Source: Nonomuraea soli (GTDB lineage: Bacteria > Actinomycetota > Actinomycetes > Streptosporangiales > Streptosporangiaceae). Taken from it: a stretch of DNA of 64,000 nt. Positions 57,262-64,000 of this stretch are shown one piece after another (position 1 is the first letter of the stretch; every line of letters begins with the position of its first letter). The notes beneath the pieces were generated by a model. That model searched no databases and was not told the origin of the DNA. It worked only from the letters and a program-made list of their open reading frames with translations. The position numbers and the translations under genes were made by a program. The DNA lies in the NCBI RefSeq assembly GCF_013761175.1, contig NZ_JACDUR010000007.1, forward strand, positions 356,915-420,914. The letters are read 5' to 3'.

Positions 57262-58181
57262 ATCCAAGTGTCGGTGTGGTGATCCCCACCACCGGAGACC
57301 GTCCCGAGCAGCTGAAGCGGGCGCTGCGCGCGGTGCTGGAGCAGGGTTACGACGGCGAGCTGCAGATCGTGGTCGCCGTCGACGGCGCCGACGAGCGCAA
57401 GGTCGCCGAGGACGTCGCCGAGGTCCTGGTGCCCGAGCACCCCGAGGCGCGCACGCATCAGGTTCAGGTGCTGGCCAACCGGCTCAGCCCCGGCCTGCCC
57501 GGCACCCGCAACTCCGGCATCTCCGCGCTGCCCACCGAGCTGATCGCCTTCTGCGACGACGACGACGAGTGGCTGCCGGGCAAGCTGGCCGCCCAGGTGA
57601 AGCAGCTCAAGCGCAGCGGCGCCGAGTTCGTCAGCTGCGCGATCGAGGTGGCGTACGGCACGCGCCGCATCGCCCGCCTGGCCGGCACCGACACCATCAC
57701 CCAGGACGACCTCGTGCGCTCGCGCATGGTGATGGTGCACTCCTCGACCTTCCTGTTCAGGCGCGGCACGCTGTGGGCCGACGAGAGTGCCCCCGGCGGC
57801 CAGAACGAGGACTGGGACCTGGCCCTGCGCGCCGCCAAGCGCCAGCCGATCGTCCACGTCGACCGTCCGCTCGTGCGCGTGCACTGGGGCAGATCCCACT
57901 ACGTCACCCGCTGGGCCGACCGAATCGCCGGGCTCGAGTGGATGCTCGCCCGGCACCCCGAACTGGCCGTAGATCCGCGCGGCGCGGCGCGGATCTACGG
58001 TCAACTGGCCTTCCACCACGCCGCGCTGGGCCACCGGCGTACGGCGCTGCGTCTGGCCGGGCGCACCCTGGCGTCCCACGCCGGCGAGCCGCGCGCGCCT
58101 CTCGCGCTCGCCGTGGCCGCCGGGCTCGTGCCCGCGCAGACCGTGCTGTCGCTCCTGCACGGCGTGGGGAGGGGCATATGA
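57258..58181 (+). CDS. Family 2 glycosyltransferase
   Basis: 307 residues, GTGA-coupled to the sulfotransferase. GT-A fold: VGVVIPTTGDRPEQLKRAL, IVVAVDGADERK, GTRNSGISALPTELIAFCDDDDEWLPGK with the DDDD metal motif, and NEDWDLALRAAKRQP as the ED acceptor-base block. No membrane anchor, apart from a weakly hydrophobic C-terminus. It probably adds a sugar to the lipid-linked repeat unit. Confidence 0.9.
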   Translation: MNPSVGVVIPTTGDRPEQLKRALRAVLEQGYDGELQIVVAVDGADERKVAEDVAEVLVPEHPEARTHQVQVLANRLSPGLPGTRNSGISALPTELIAFCDDDDEWLPGKLAAQVKQLKRSGAEFVSCAIEVAYGTRRIARLAGTDTITQDDLVRSRMVMVHSSTFLFRRGTLWADESAPGGQNEDWDLALRAAKRQPIVHVDRPLVRVHWGRSHYVTRWADRIAGLEWMLARHPELAVDPRGAARIYGQLAFHHAALGHRRTALRLAGRTLASHAGEPRAPLALAVAAGLVPAQTVLSLLHGVGRGI

Positions 58182-59014
58182 CGCCCGAGGTGCAGGCTGT
58201 CTCGATCCCGCGGCAGCGCACTCCCGCACCCGAGCGGTCATCAGGAGCCGGGGGGCGGGTGGTCGTCGCGGGGGTGGCGATCGACCCGCTCACCGAGACG
58301 CAGGTGGTCGAGCACGTCATGAAGGCGCTGGCGGGCGGCAGGGGCGGTCACGTCATCACCCCCAACGTCGACATCTGCCGGGCGGTCGCCAAGGACGCCT
58401 CGCTGCGCAAGCTTGTCAGGCGCGCCGAACTGGTCGTGGCCGACGGCATGCCCCTGGTGTGGGCGTCCAGGCTCAAGGACAGGCCGCTGCCCGAGCGGGT
58501 GACGGGCGCCGACCTGATCTGGTCGCTGAGCAAGGCGTCCGCGCGCGAAGGTCACCCCATCTACCTGCTGGGCGGCCCGCCGGGCGTGGCGGCCCAGGCG
58601 GCCGAGCAGCTGACCGCCTATCACCCGAAGCTGAAGGTGTGCGGCTTCGACGCTCCGCCGTACGGCTTCGAGACCACCGTCGACGGCGTGGCCAGGGTGC
58701 GCAGGCGGCTGGCCACCGCCAGGCCGCGCGTGGTCTTCGTCGGGCTCGGCTTCCCCAAGCAGGACCTGCTGATCGCGCAGCTGCGCGACGCGCATCCGGA
58801 GACGTGGTTCGTGGGCTGCGGGGCGGCGATCTCGTTCGCGGCCGGCGTGCAGTCGCGCGCGCCGCAGTGGATGCAGGACTCCGGGCTGGAGTGGCTGTTC
58901 CGTCTGGCCTGCGAGCCCGGCAGGCTGGCGCGCCGCTACCTGGTCAACGACCTGCCGTTCATGACGGCCTACCTGGCACGGTGCGCGTGGCGGCGCTACG
59001 CTCGCCGTTCATGA
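58178..59014 (+). CDS. WecG/TagA/CpsF family glycosyltransferase
   Basis: 278 residues, ATGA-coupled to the GT2 gene. Hallmarks: VITPNVDICRAVAKD, ELVVADGMPLVWASRLK, LPERVTGADLIW, YLLGGPPGVA, VFVGLGFPKQDLLIAQL and GCGAAISFAAG. Family members transfer ManNAcA, ManNAc or glucuronosyl residues to lipid-linked acceptors on the inner face of the membrane. A Pro/Gln-rich 35-residue N-terminal extension precedes the domain. Confidence 0.92.
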   Translation: MTPEVQAVSIPRQRTPAPERSSGAGGRVVVAGVAIDPLTETQVVEHVMKALAGGRGGHVITPNVDICRAVAKDASLRKLVRRAELVVADGMPLVWASRLKDRPLPERVTGADLIWSLSKASAREGHPIYLLGGPPGVAAQAAEQLTAYHPKLKVCGFDAPPYGFETTVDGVARVRRRLATARPRVVFVGLGFPKQDLLIAQLRDAHPETWFVGCGAAISFAAGVQSRAPQWMQDSGLEWLFRLACEPGRLARRYLVNDLPFMTAYLARCAWRRYARRS

Positions 59015-59406
59015 GCGACGTCGCCCGGATCTCCCGCACGATCGCCGCCCCGCCGTCCGAGGTCTTCGCCGACTGGGTGAGCAAGAGCAGGCTCGAGAGC
59101 TGGTTGTGGCCGGAGCCACTGGTGCAGATCAACCCGGTGGTGGGCGGATATTTCCATTTCAAGGACACGATGTACGGCATCGCGGCCGAGGGCATGTTCG
59201 AGGAGGTCGTCCCCGCCAAACGCCTGGCCTTCACCTGGCGCTGGATCGAGGACGAGAGCACCTCGGCCGTCGTGGTGAGCTTCGACGACAACGGCGACGG
59301 CAGCACCACCGTGACCGTCGCCCACACCGGAGCCCCGCACGAGCGTGTGCACCACGAGGAGGGCTGGGCCTCCTGCCTTGACCGGCTGGAGGCCCAGCAC
59401 CGCTAG
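59011..59406 (+). CDS. SRPBCC/AHSA1-type START-like domain protein
   Basis: 131 residues, ATGA-coupled to the TagA-like gene. ISRTIAAPPSEVFADWVSKSRLESWLWPE, GGYFHFKDTMYG, RLAFTWRWIEDE and GWASCLDRLEAQ follow the AHSA1 pattern. Members bind small hydrophobic ligands. Why it sits in a glycosyltransferase operon is unclear. Its TAG stop shares CTAG with the convergent protease gene. Confidence 0.85.
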   Translation: MSDVARISRTIAAPPSEVFADWVSKSRLESWLWPEPLVQINPVVGGYFHFKDTMYGIAAEGMFEEVVPAKRLAFTWRWIEDESTSAVVVSFDDNGDGSTTVTVAHTGAPHERVHHEEGWASCLDRLEAQHR

Positions 59407-61670
59407 GACGCGGGCCCGACCCTGATGGTGGTGGCCCTGCCGCGGTCGGCCTCCGACACCACCTCGATCCGCGTGTTGGTGTCCGGCGGCCTGACCCCGA
59501 GCGACGGGGAGGTGCTGTACCAGTAGACGCCCGCGTGGTCGTCGAAGGCCGGCACCGCGGGGCTGCTCGGGAAGACCGTGAGCGCCCCGTCCTTGTGCAG
59601 CGCCACCCGGTCGGTCGGCCTCAGCCCGAAGGTCGCGTCGAACACCTGGACCCGCCCGCCGACCAGGGTGTTGTCCTTCCACTGCAGCGGCACCGCGCGG
59701 GCGTCGATCGGCAGGATCATGCCCTCGCCCGGGTGGTTCTGGGTGTTGTTGTCGCTGTAGAAGGTGTCCCACAGCCAGACGAGCACGCCGTCCTGGTAGG
59801 GGAAGCGCTCGAAGATCTCCCGGCGGTTCGGGTCGTTGCGGAAGCCCGCGCTGTAGGGGCCGGTGCGAAGGTGTTCGCCGTAGCCGACGTAGCGGCGGTT
59901 CTCCACCAGGTAGGCGCGCGGGTGGTCCTTGACGCCGACCTTGCCCGACCGGCTGAAGCCCACCGCGGTCCAGCCGTTGTCGCCGCTCTCCACGTCGTCC
60001 TCGAAGACGCCGGGGAGCTTGATCGCGTCGATCAGGAAGCCGTTCTCGATGGTGTTGGTGTCGGTGAAGTAGCGCAGGCGGAACTGCACCTTCTTACCGG
60101 CGTAGGCGTTGAGGTCGAGGGCCAGGTCGGCCCAGTCGGAGTGGCCGGTGATGCCCGCGCCGATCGGGACACCGCCGACGGTGCCCGCGACCGGCTTCCA
60201 CTGCGTGCCGTCCTCGGAGACCTCGGGGTAGAGGTAGTCGAAGTCCTGCTCGATGCGGTACCAGACCTTGGCCGTCAACGTGGCCGAGGCGACTCCTGTG
60301 AGGTCGAGTTCGCGGGTGAGCGTCTGGTTGAGGTAGTCGCCCTTGCCGCTCCACCACTGGTAGGCGCCCTGCGCGGGGTCGGTCAGCTCGGTGCTGTCGC
60401 GATGCGGCGGCAGGTTGACCAGGACGGCCTGCGGGTTGGCGGTGTTGTAGGAGCTCACGCCCAGGGTGTGGGTGGAGGCGGTGGCGGCCGCCGCCGTCTC
60501 GTACGACAGCCAGCCCAGCCGCAGCTTGCTCCAGGCGTCGAGGTCGCCGGGGTATTCGCCCAGCGGGCCGTTCCTCCTGGCCAGGTACGAGGCGTCGGAC
60601 ATGAGCGACCAGAACTTCACGCTGTTGTCGCCGCCGTAGAGGTCGGGCAGGCCCAGGTCGTGGCCGTACTCATGGGCGATGAGGCCCAGGCCGCTGTTCT
60701 CGCCGGCGGTGAGGAACTTGCCGACCCAGACGCCGGTGTCGCCGATCTGGACGCCGCCCTGCAGGTTGCCGGCCGGTCCTGAGACGCCGCGCTGGTTCCA
60801 GAACGCGTCGTGGCTGACCGCCCAGAGGGCGTCCTCGCCCTGGGCGCCGCCGCCCCAGGTCTCGTCGACGCCCGCGTGGATGACCTGGAACCGGTCGAGG
60901 TAGCCGTCGGGCTCGTCGAAGTTCCCGTCGTTGTCGTAGTCGTTGCGGTCCCAGACGTCGAAGGTCCTCAGCTCGGCGGCGATGGCCTCCTTGCTGCGGC
61001 CCTTGGCCCGCTCGGCGTCGTACCAGGCGGTGACCGAGTCCTTCACGAAGTCGAACAGCGGCAGGTCGCAGTCGAGGCCGCCGGCGCAGCGCGGGCTGCC
61101 GTAGCGCGCCTCGTTGTAGGGCACCGTGACCCAGTCGCTGACCTTGCCCTCGATGTCGTAGCGTCCGGCGGACTGCAGGCCGTAGTAGCTCTTCAGTGAG
61201 TTGCCGCGGCCGAAGTAGAGGTCCTGGTAGTAGGCGCGGTCGAAGTCCTTGCGCCACAGGGTGTGGTTGTCGTAGCTCGCCCTGGGCCGGGGGATCTGGT
61301 TGTGGCGCGGCCCGGGCGTGCCGCCGTAGCGGATCTGGCCCTCGTGCAGGGTGGTGTTGTCGATCTTGTCGCCGAACTCGGCGAGGACCGTGAAGATGCG
61401 GTCGGTGCGCTCCAGCGCCAGCTCGACGTAATCCTTGCCGACCTTCGCTTTGCCGGAGGCGGACCGGCCGCGGGCCTGGGGGCTCTGGTCGAGCAGTTGC
61501 TGCATCGCCTGGGTGCGGGCGGCCCGCTCCTCGGCGGCGATGGGGTTGACGATGTCGTCGGGGTGCCGGCCTTCGCCGGAGGGTGCGGGAGGGGGTGGGC
61601 TCGCGTGGACGGCGCCTGGTGTGAGGGCCAGGGTCAGGCCGGCCACCAGCGCGAGGGCTAACGCACGCAT
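59403..61670 (-). CDS. Secreted immune-inhibitor-A-type metallopeptidase (M6)
   Basis: 755 residues from ATG 61670, with GGAAGGA upstream. Signal peptide MRALALALVAGLTLALTPGA. The propeptide region to about 100 is followed by the M6 catalytic domain, where HEYGHDLGLPD (about 333-343) gives the HExxHxxGxxD zinc site and DRNDYDNDGNFDEPDGYLD (in family form) an acidic Ca-binding loop. The C-terminal beta-rich part includes MAM/VEG-like domains. It degrades extracellular proteins. It starts 38 bp after the second sulfotransferase stop on the same strand, so it may be read from that operon. Confidence 0.92.
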   Translation of the reverse strand: MRALALALVAGLTLALTPGAVHASPPPPAPSGEGRHPDDIVNPIAAEERAARTQAMQQLLDQSPQARGRSASGKAKVGKDYVELALERTDRIFTVLAEFGDKIDNTTLHEGQIRYGGTPGPRHNQIPRPRASYDNHTLWRKDFDRAYYQDLYFGRGNSLKSYYGLQSAGRYDIEGKVSDWVTVPYNEARYGSPRCAGGLDCDLPLFDFVKDSVTAWYDAERAKGRSKEAIAAELRTFDVWDRNDYDNDGNFDEPDGYLDRFQVIHAGVDETWGGGAQGEDALWAVSHDAFWNQRGVSGPAGNLQGGVQIGDTGVWVGKFLTAGENSGLGLIAHEYGHDLGLPDLYGGDNSVKFWSLMSDASYLARRNGPLGEYPGDLDAWSKLRLGWLSYETAAAATASTHTLGVSSYNTANPQAVLVNLPPHRDSTELTDPAQGAYQWWSGKGDYLNQTLTRELDLTGVASATLTAKVWYRIEQDFDYLYPEVSEDGTQWKPVAGTVGGVPIGAGITGHSDWADLALDLNAYAGKKVQFRLRYFTDTNTIENGFLIDAIKLPGVFEDDVESGDNGWTAVGFSRSGKVGVKDHPRAYLVENRRYVGYGEHLRTGPYSAGFRNDPNRREIFERFPYQDGVLVWLWDTFYSDNNTQNHPGEGMILPIDARAVPLQWKDNTLVGGRVQVFDATFGLRPTDRVALHKDGALTVFPSSPAVPAFDDHAGVYWYSTSPSLGVRPPDTNTRIEVVSEADRGRATTIRVGPAS

Positions 61671-61708
61671 GGAGGTCCTTCCGAGTGCCATGTGCAATGT
61701 CACACACT

Positions 61709-62602
61709 CTAAGCGGAAGGTGATCGCGTGATCAAACCCTCAATTCGCCGCACCTCCTCCGGAGTCAACCCCTTCCGGGCGTTGCGGAGCGCCAGGCGGG
61801 AATCCATCCGGCGGAAGCCGGTCTTCGAGAGACCGGCCCAGGAGAAGCCGGGGCCCGTCGAATCCCCGGCGGTGCAGGCTCGCGTGATGTGGCGCTCCGC
61901 CCTGCCGCTCCAGGTCAGCCCCGCGTATCCGTACAGGTCGCGGAAGCCGGCGACGGGATCGTCGGCCAGGGACTCGTAGGTGACGACCCGGATGCCCGGC
62001 GTCGACATCAGGACCTCGCGCGCGAAGCGCCACAACGCGGCCGCCTTCGCGATGCGGTCCTGCGACCCGACCAGCGGGCGCAGCTCCAGCACCGACGGAT
62101 GATCGCGGACCAGGGCCGGCTGCTCCAGCAGCTCGTGGAAGTACACCGTCCAGCCCAGGCGCTGCCAGCTGGCCACGAAGGAGACCGGGTCGCGCAACAG
62201 CGCGATCACCCGGCAGCCCAGCCGCTCGGCGAACCATCGCACCGACAACACGGCGAACGGGTCGTCGAGCAGCGCCCTGCGGCCGGTCGCCCTGCCGTAC
62301 AGGAAGGCCGAGCCGTAGCGCGCCATGCGGGCCAGGTCGTACGGCGAGCGGTTGGCCCGCAGCTCGGCCATGAACCGGTAACGCAGCGCCGCCGTGTCGC
62401 GGAAGGCGGGCAACCACGAGTCGTCCAGGTACTGGAACCGATGGGTCACCTGCTTGCGCAGCACTCCCGGGCAGCGGCCGGGCGGGTGCTGCGGGTTGAG
62501 CGGCTCGTTGACGTAGACGAGCTCGCCCGAGGCGGCCAGCATCTTGCCCGTCCAGCTGGTTCCGCTGCGCGGCAGCCCCGTGACCAGGATCGGGGCGCTC
62601 AC
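61709..62602 (-). CDS. PAPS-dependent sulfotransferase family protein (2)
   Basis: 297 residues from GTG 62602, GTGA-coupled to the flippase stop. ILVTGLPRSGTSWTGKML is the 5'-phosphosulfate loop, VIALLRDPVSFVASWQRLGW the 3'-phosphate region, and VVTYESLADDPVAGFRDLYGYAG the late conserved block. It is not closely related to the sulfotransferase at 56368, to judge by the different spacing and flanks. It probably sulfates a sugar of the same polymer. Confidence 0.87.
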   Translation of the reverse strand: MSAPILVTGLPRSGTSWTGKMLAASGELVYVNEPLNPQHPPGRCPGVLRKQVTHRFQYLDDSWLPAFRDTAALRYRFMAELRANRSPYDLARMARYGSAFLYGRATGRRALLDDPFAVLSVRWFAERLGCRVIALLRDPVSFVASWQRLGWTVYFHELLEQPALVRDHPSVLELRPLVGSQDRIAKAAALWRFAREVLMSTPGIRVVTYESLADDPVAGFRDLYGYAGLTWSGRAERHITRACTAGDSTGPGFSWAGLSKTGFRRMDSRLALRNARKGLTPEEVRRIEGLITRSPSA

Positions 62603-63831
62603 GCCGTCGCCCAGGATCGCGGGCGGAAGGTGTGGCGGCCGAACGGGCGCAGGCCGTGGCGCTGGTGCAGCTGCCACAGCGGGAGCAGGTTCTTCACGAT
62701 CACGCCGCCCGACCAGCCGAGCGCCGCGCCGAGCGCGCCGTGCGACGGGATGAGCAGCAGGTCGAGCAGGACGGTCACGCCGAGCGCCACCAGCAGGTTC
62801 ACCAGGCTGGAGGTGGTGTGCCCGGCGGCGGTGAGCACGACGTCGACCATGCCGCACGCGGTGGCGATCATCATGGTCGCCGAGAGCACGATCGCGATCG
62901 GCACCGCCGAGCCGTACTCCATCCCGAAGATCTTCAGCAGCCAGGGCGCGACCAGCGCGTACCCCAGCCAGACCGGCCAGGTCAGCAGCACCAGCCACAC
63001 GGTGGTGGTCTGGTAGAGCTCGCGGGCCCTGACGAGGTCGCCGCAGGCGAGGGCCTGGATCAGCCGCGGCTGGGCCGCCTGGGCCAGGCCCTGGTTGGCC
63101 AGCTGCCCGACGACCTTGAACCGCGTCGCCGCGGTGTAGACCGCCGCCTGCGCGGGCCCGCCGAGCACGGCCACGATCACGATGTCGAGCCGCTGGAAGA
63201 CCGCCTGCACCGCCCCGGCCAGGCTGCGCGGCGCGGTGTACCTCCACAGGTCACGTCCGGTGCCCGGCAGGTAGGGCGTGTACGGCAGGCGCCCGCGCAG
63301 CGCCAGCGCCGCCCCGGCCAGCACCAGCACGTACGGCAGCGCCCAGGCGGCGGGCAGCCAGGCGGCTCCCGCCCAGAGGGCGGCGCCCACCAGGGCAAGC
63401 TGCGCGACCGGCAGCAGCACGCCGTCGTAGAGCACCGTGGGACGCATGAGGCCGAAACCGCGGGTGGCCGCCAGCAGGATGTCGGCGGCGACCATGACAG
63501 GCACCGCCAGGGCCAGCACCCCCAGCAGCGGCTCCAGGACGATGCCCGCGACGACGGCCAGCAGGACCGAGGGCACCAGCGCCGCCTGGAGATAGCCGGA
63601 CATGCCGCGATAGCCGTACGTACGGGACCGGGCGATGAAGAAGATCAGCCCGTTCCCCGCGTCGAGCCGCGCCACCCCCGCGACCATGAGCGCCAGCGCG
63701 ATCGCCGTGAAGAACGAGCCCGCCTGCTCCAGCGGCGCCGATCGGGTGACCACGACCACCACGAGGAACTGCGCGAGCGCGCTGACCGCCGCGCCCGCGA
63801 TGCCGGCCAGGCCCGCCCTGGCTAGCGCCAT
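62599..63831 (-). CDS. Wzx-like polysaccharide repeat-unit flippase (MOP superfamily)
   Basis: 410 residues with about 12 membrane helices from ATG 63831. LFGGVL-type motifs are absent; instead TRSAPLEQAGSFFTAIALALMVAGVARLDAGNG and RSLAGAVQAVFQRLDIVIVAVLGGPAQAAVYTAATRFKVVGQLA are as in MOP flippases (helix 7 region). It would move lipid-linked oligosaccharide across the membrane. Overlaps the sulfotransferase downstream (4 bp) and another sulfotransferase upstream (10 bp). Confidence 0.9.
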   Translation of the reverse strand: MALARAGLAGIAGAAVSALAQFLVVVVVTRSAPLEQAGSFFTAIALALMVAGVARLDAGNGLIFFIARSRTYGYRGMSGYLQAALVPSVLLAVVAGIVLEPLLGVLALAVPVMVAADILLAATRGFGLMRPTVLYDGVLLPVAQLALVGAALWAGAAWLPAAWALPYVLVLAGAALALRGRLPYTPYLPGTGRDLWRYTAPRSLAGAVQAVFQRLDIVIVAVLGGPAQAAVYTAATRFKVVGQLANQGLAQAAQPRLIQALACGDLVRARELYQTTTVWLVLLTWPVWLGYALVAPWLLKIFGMEYGSAVPIAIVLSATMMIATACGMVDVVLTAAGHTTSSLVNLLVALGVTVLLDLLLIPSHGALGAALGWSGGVIVKNLLPLWQLHQRHGLRPFGRHTFRPRSWATA

Positions 63832-64000
63832 GACGGATCCCCGTCGAGCCAGGGCACCAGCTGCGTGTCGTACACCTCGAAGTGGTCGAGCAGGCTCTGG
63901 CGCAACGTCTCGGGCATCGGGTGCGGCCGCGGCCGGCCGTTGTGGCGTTCGAAGACCGGATCGTCCATGCGCGGCACGCCCAGGAACTCCAGCAGCCGCT
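63822..64000 (-). CDS. Sulfotransferase family protein (3), C-terminal end only
   Basis: Last 59 codons of a gene that begins beyond the window. The peptide has LLEFLGVPRMDDPVFERHN, then PHPMPETLRQSLLDHFEVYD and ends TQLVPWLDGDPSWR. The pattern (LxxFLGVP, M/L-PE-xLR, F-xxYDxQL, LxGDxS-W) is the usual C-terminus of carbohydrate or Stf0-like sulfotransferases. Its stop lies 10 bp inside the flippase start, so it is coupled to it. Confidence 0.65.
   Translation of the reverse strand, partial: RLLEFLGVPRMDDPVFERHNGRPRPHPMPETLRQSLLDHFEVYDTQLVPWLDGDPSWR

Noticed and set aside
1..64000. Searched for transposases, integrases, phage genes and rRNA.
   Set aside because: None recognised; the accessory block at 20-29 kb has no visible mobility gene or flanking direct repeat that I can support.

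Overview
The window is high-GC chromosomal DNA of an actinomycete. GTG starts, 4-bp ATGA/GTGA gene overlaps, protein O-mannosyltransferases, a resuscitation-promoting factor and a serine/threonine kinase all fit. The gene order rsmI/pmt - metG - tatD - rpf - rsmA - ispE - ABC-F and tRNA-Gln - glmU - prs - rplY - pth is the usual actinobacterial core. A Streptosporangiaceae-type host (Nonomuraea/Microbispora-like) is my guess, not proven. No phage, transposase, rRNA or CRISPR was seen.

1-4.5 kb: the end of an MFS exporter, an ECF41-type sigma factor with a divergent YceI gene, an APH-fold kinase and an unknown protein. 4.5-11.3 kb: two paralogous Pmt protein mannosyltransferases flanking rsmI, another GT-C-like membrane protein and a polyprenyl-phosphate hexose synthase-like GT2, closed by a strong terminator. 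11.4-19.9 kb: a secreted coiled-coil protein, metG, tatD, an Rpf-type muralytic enzyme, a translationally coupled kinase/FG-GAP pair, and rsmA.

19.9-29.7 kb is an accessory stretch that splits the normally adjacent rsmA and ispE. It holds an NlpC/P60 hydrolase, PhyH dioxygenase with AraC regulator, ECF42 sigma with a DGPF/YCII partner, a DUF998 membrane protein and an arginase-fold enzyme. Its gaps carry at least seven unrelated tandem arrays (7, 13, 17, 18, 25, 35 and another 35 bp units).

29.7-39.6 kb: ABC-F protein, tamR/tam pair with a symmetrical operator, glyoxalase-fold protein, the polyphosphate group (CYTH-CHAD, mutT1, ppk), then a fatty-acid desaturase with a TetR regulator and a nested palindromic operator. 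39.8-43.9 kb: tRNA-Gln(TTG), glmU, prs, rplY, pth.

44-64 kb carries what I consider the most interesting content. A polyprenyl-phosphate sugar-phosphotransferase gene is fused into one tightly packed operon with cysQ, cysD and cysN (sulfate activation and PAP recycling). Further on, a four-gene coupled operon (sulfotransferase, GT2, WecG/TagA-type GT, SRPBCC) faces a convergent operon with a partial sulfotransferase, a Wzx-like flippase, a second sulfotransferase and a secreted M6 protease. Together these suggest production of a sulfated surface polysaccharide. Between the two blocks lie a rifampin phosphotransferase/HIT pair, a three-gene small-protein operon with a divergent ArsR regulator and a 20-bp palindrome, a thioesterase/TetR pair with a 21-bp operator, and an AlkX/YcaQ-type DNA glycosylase.
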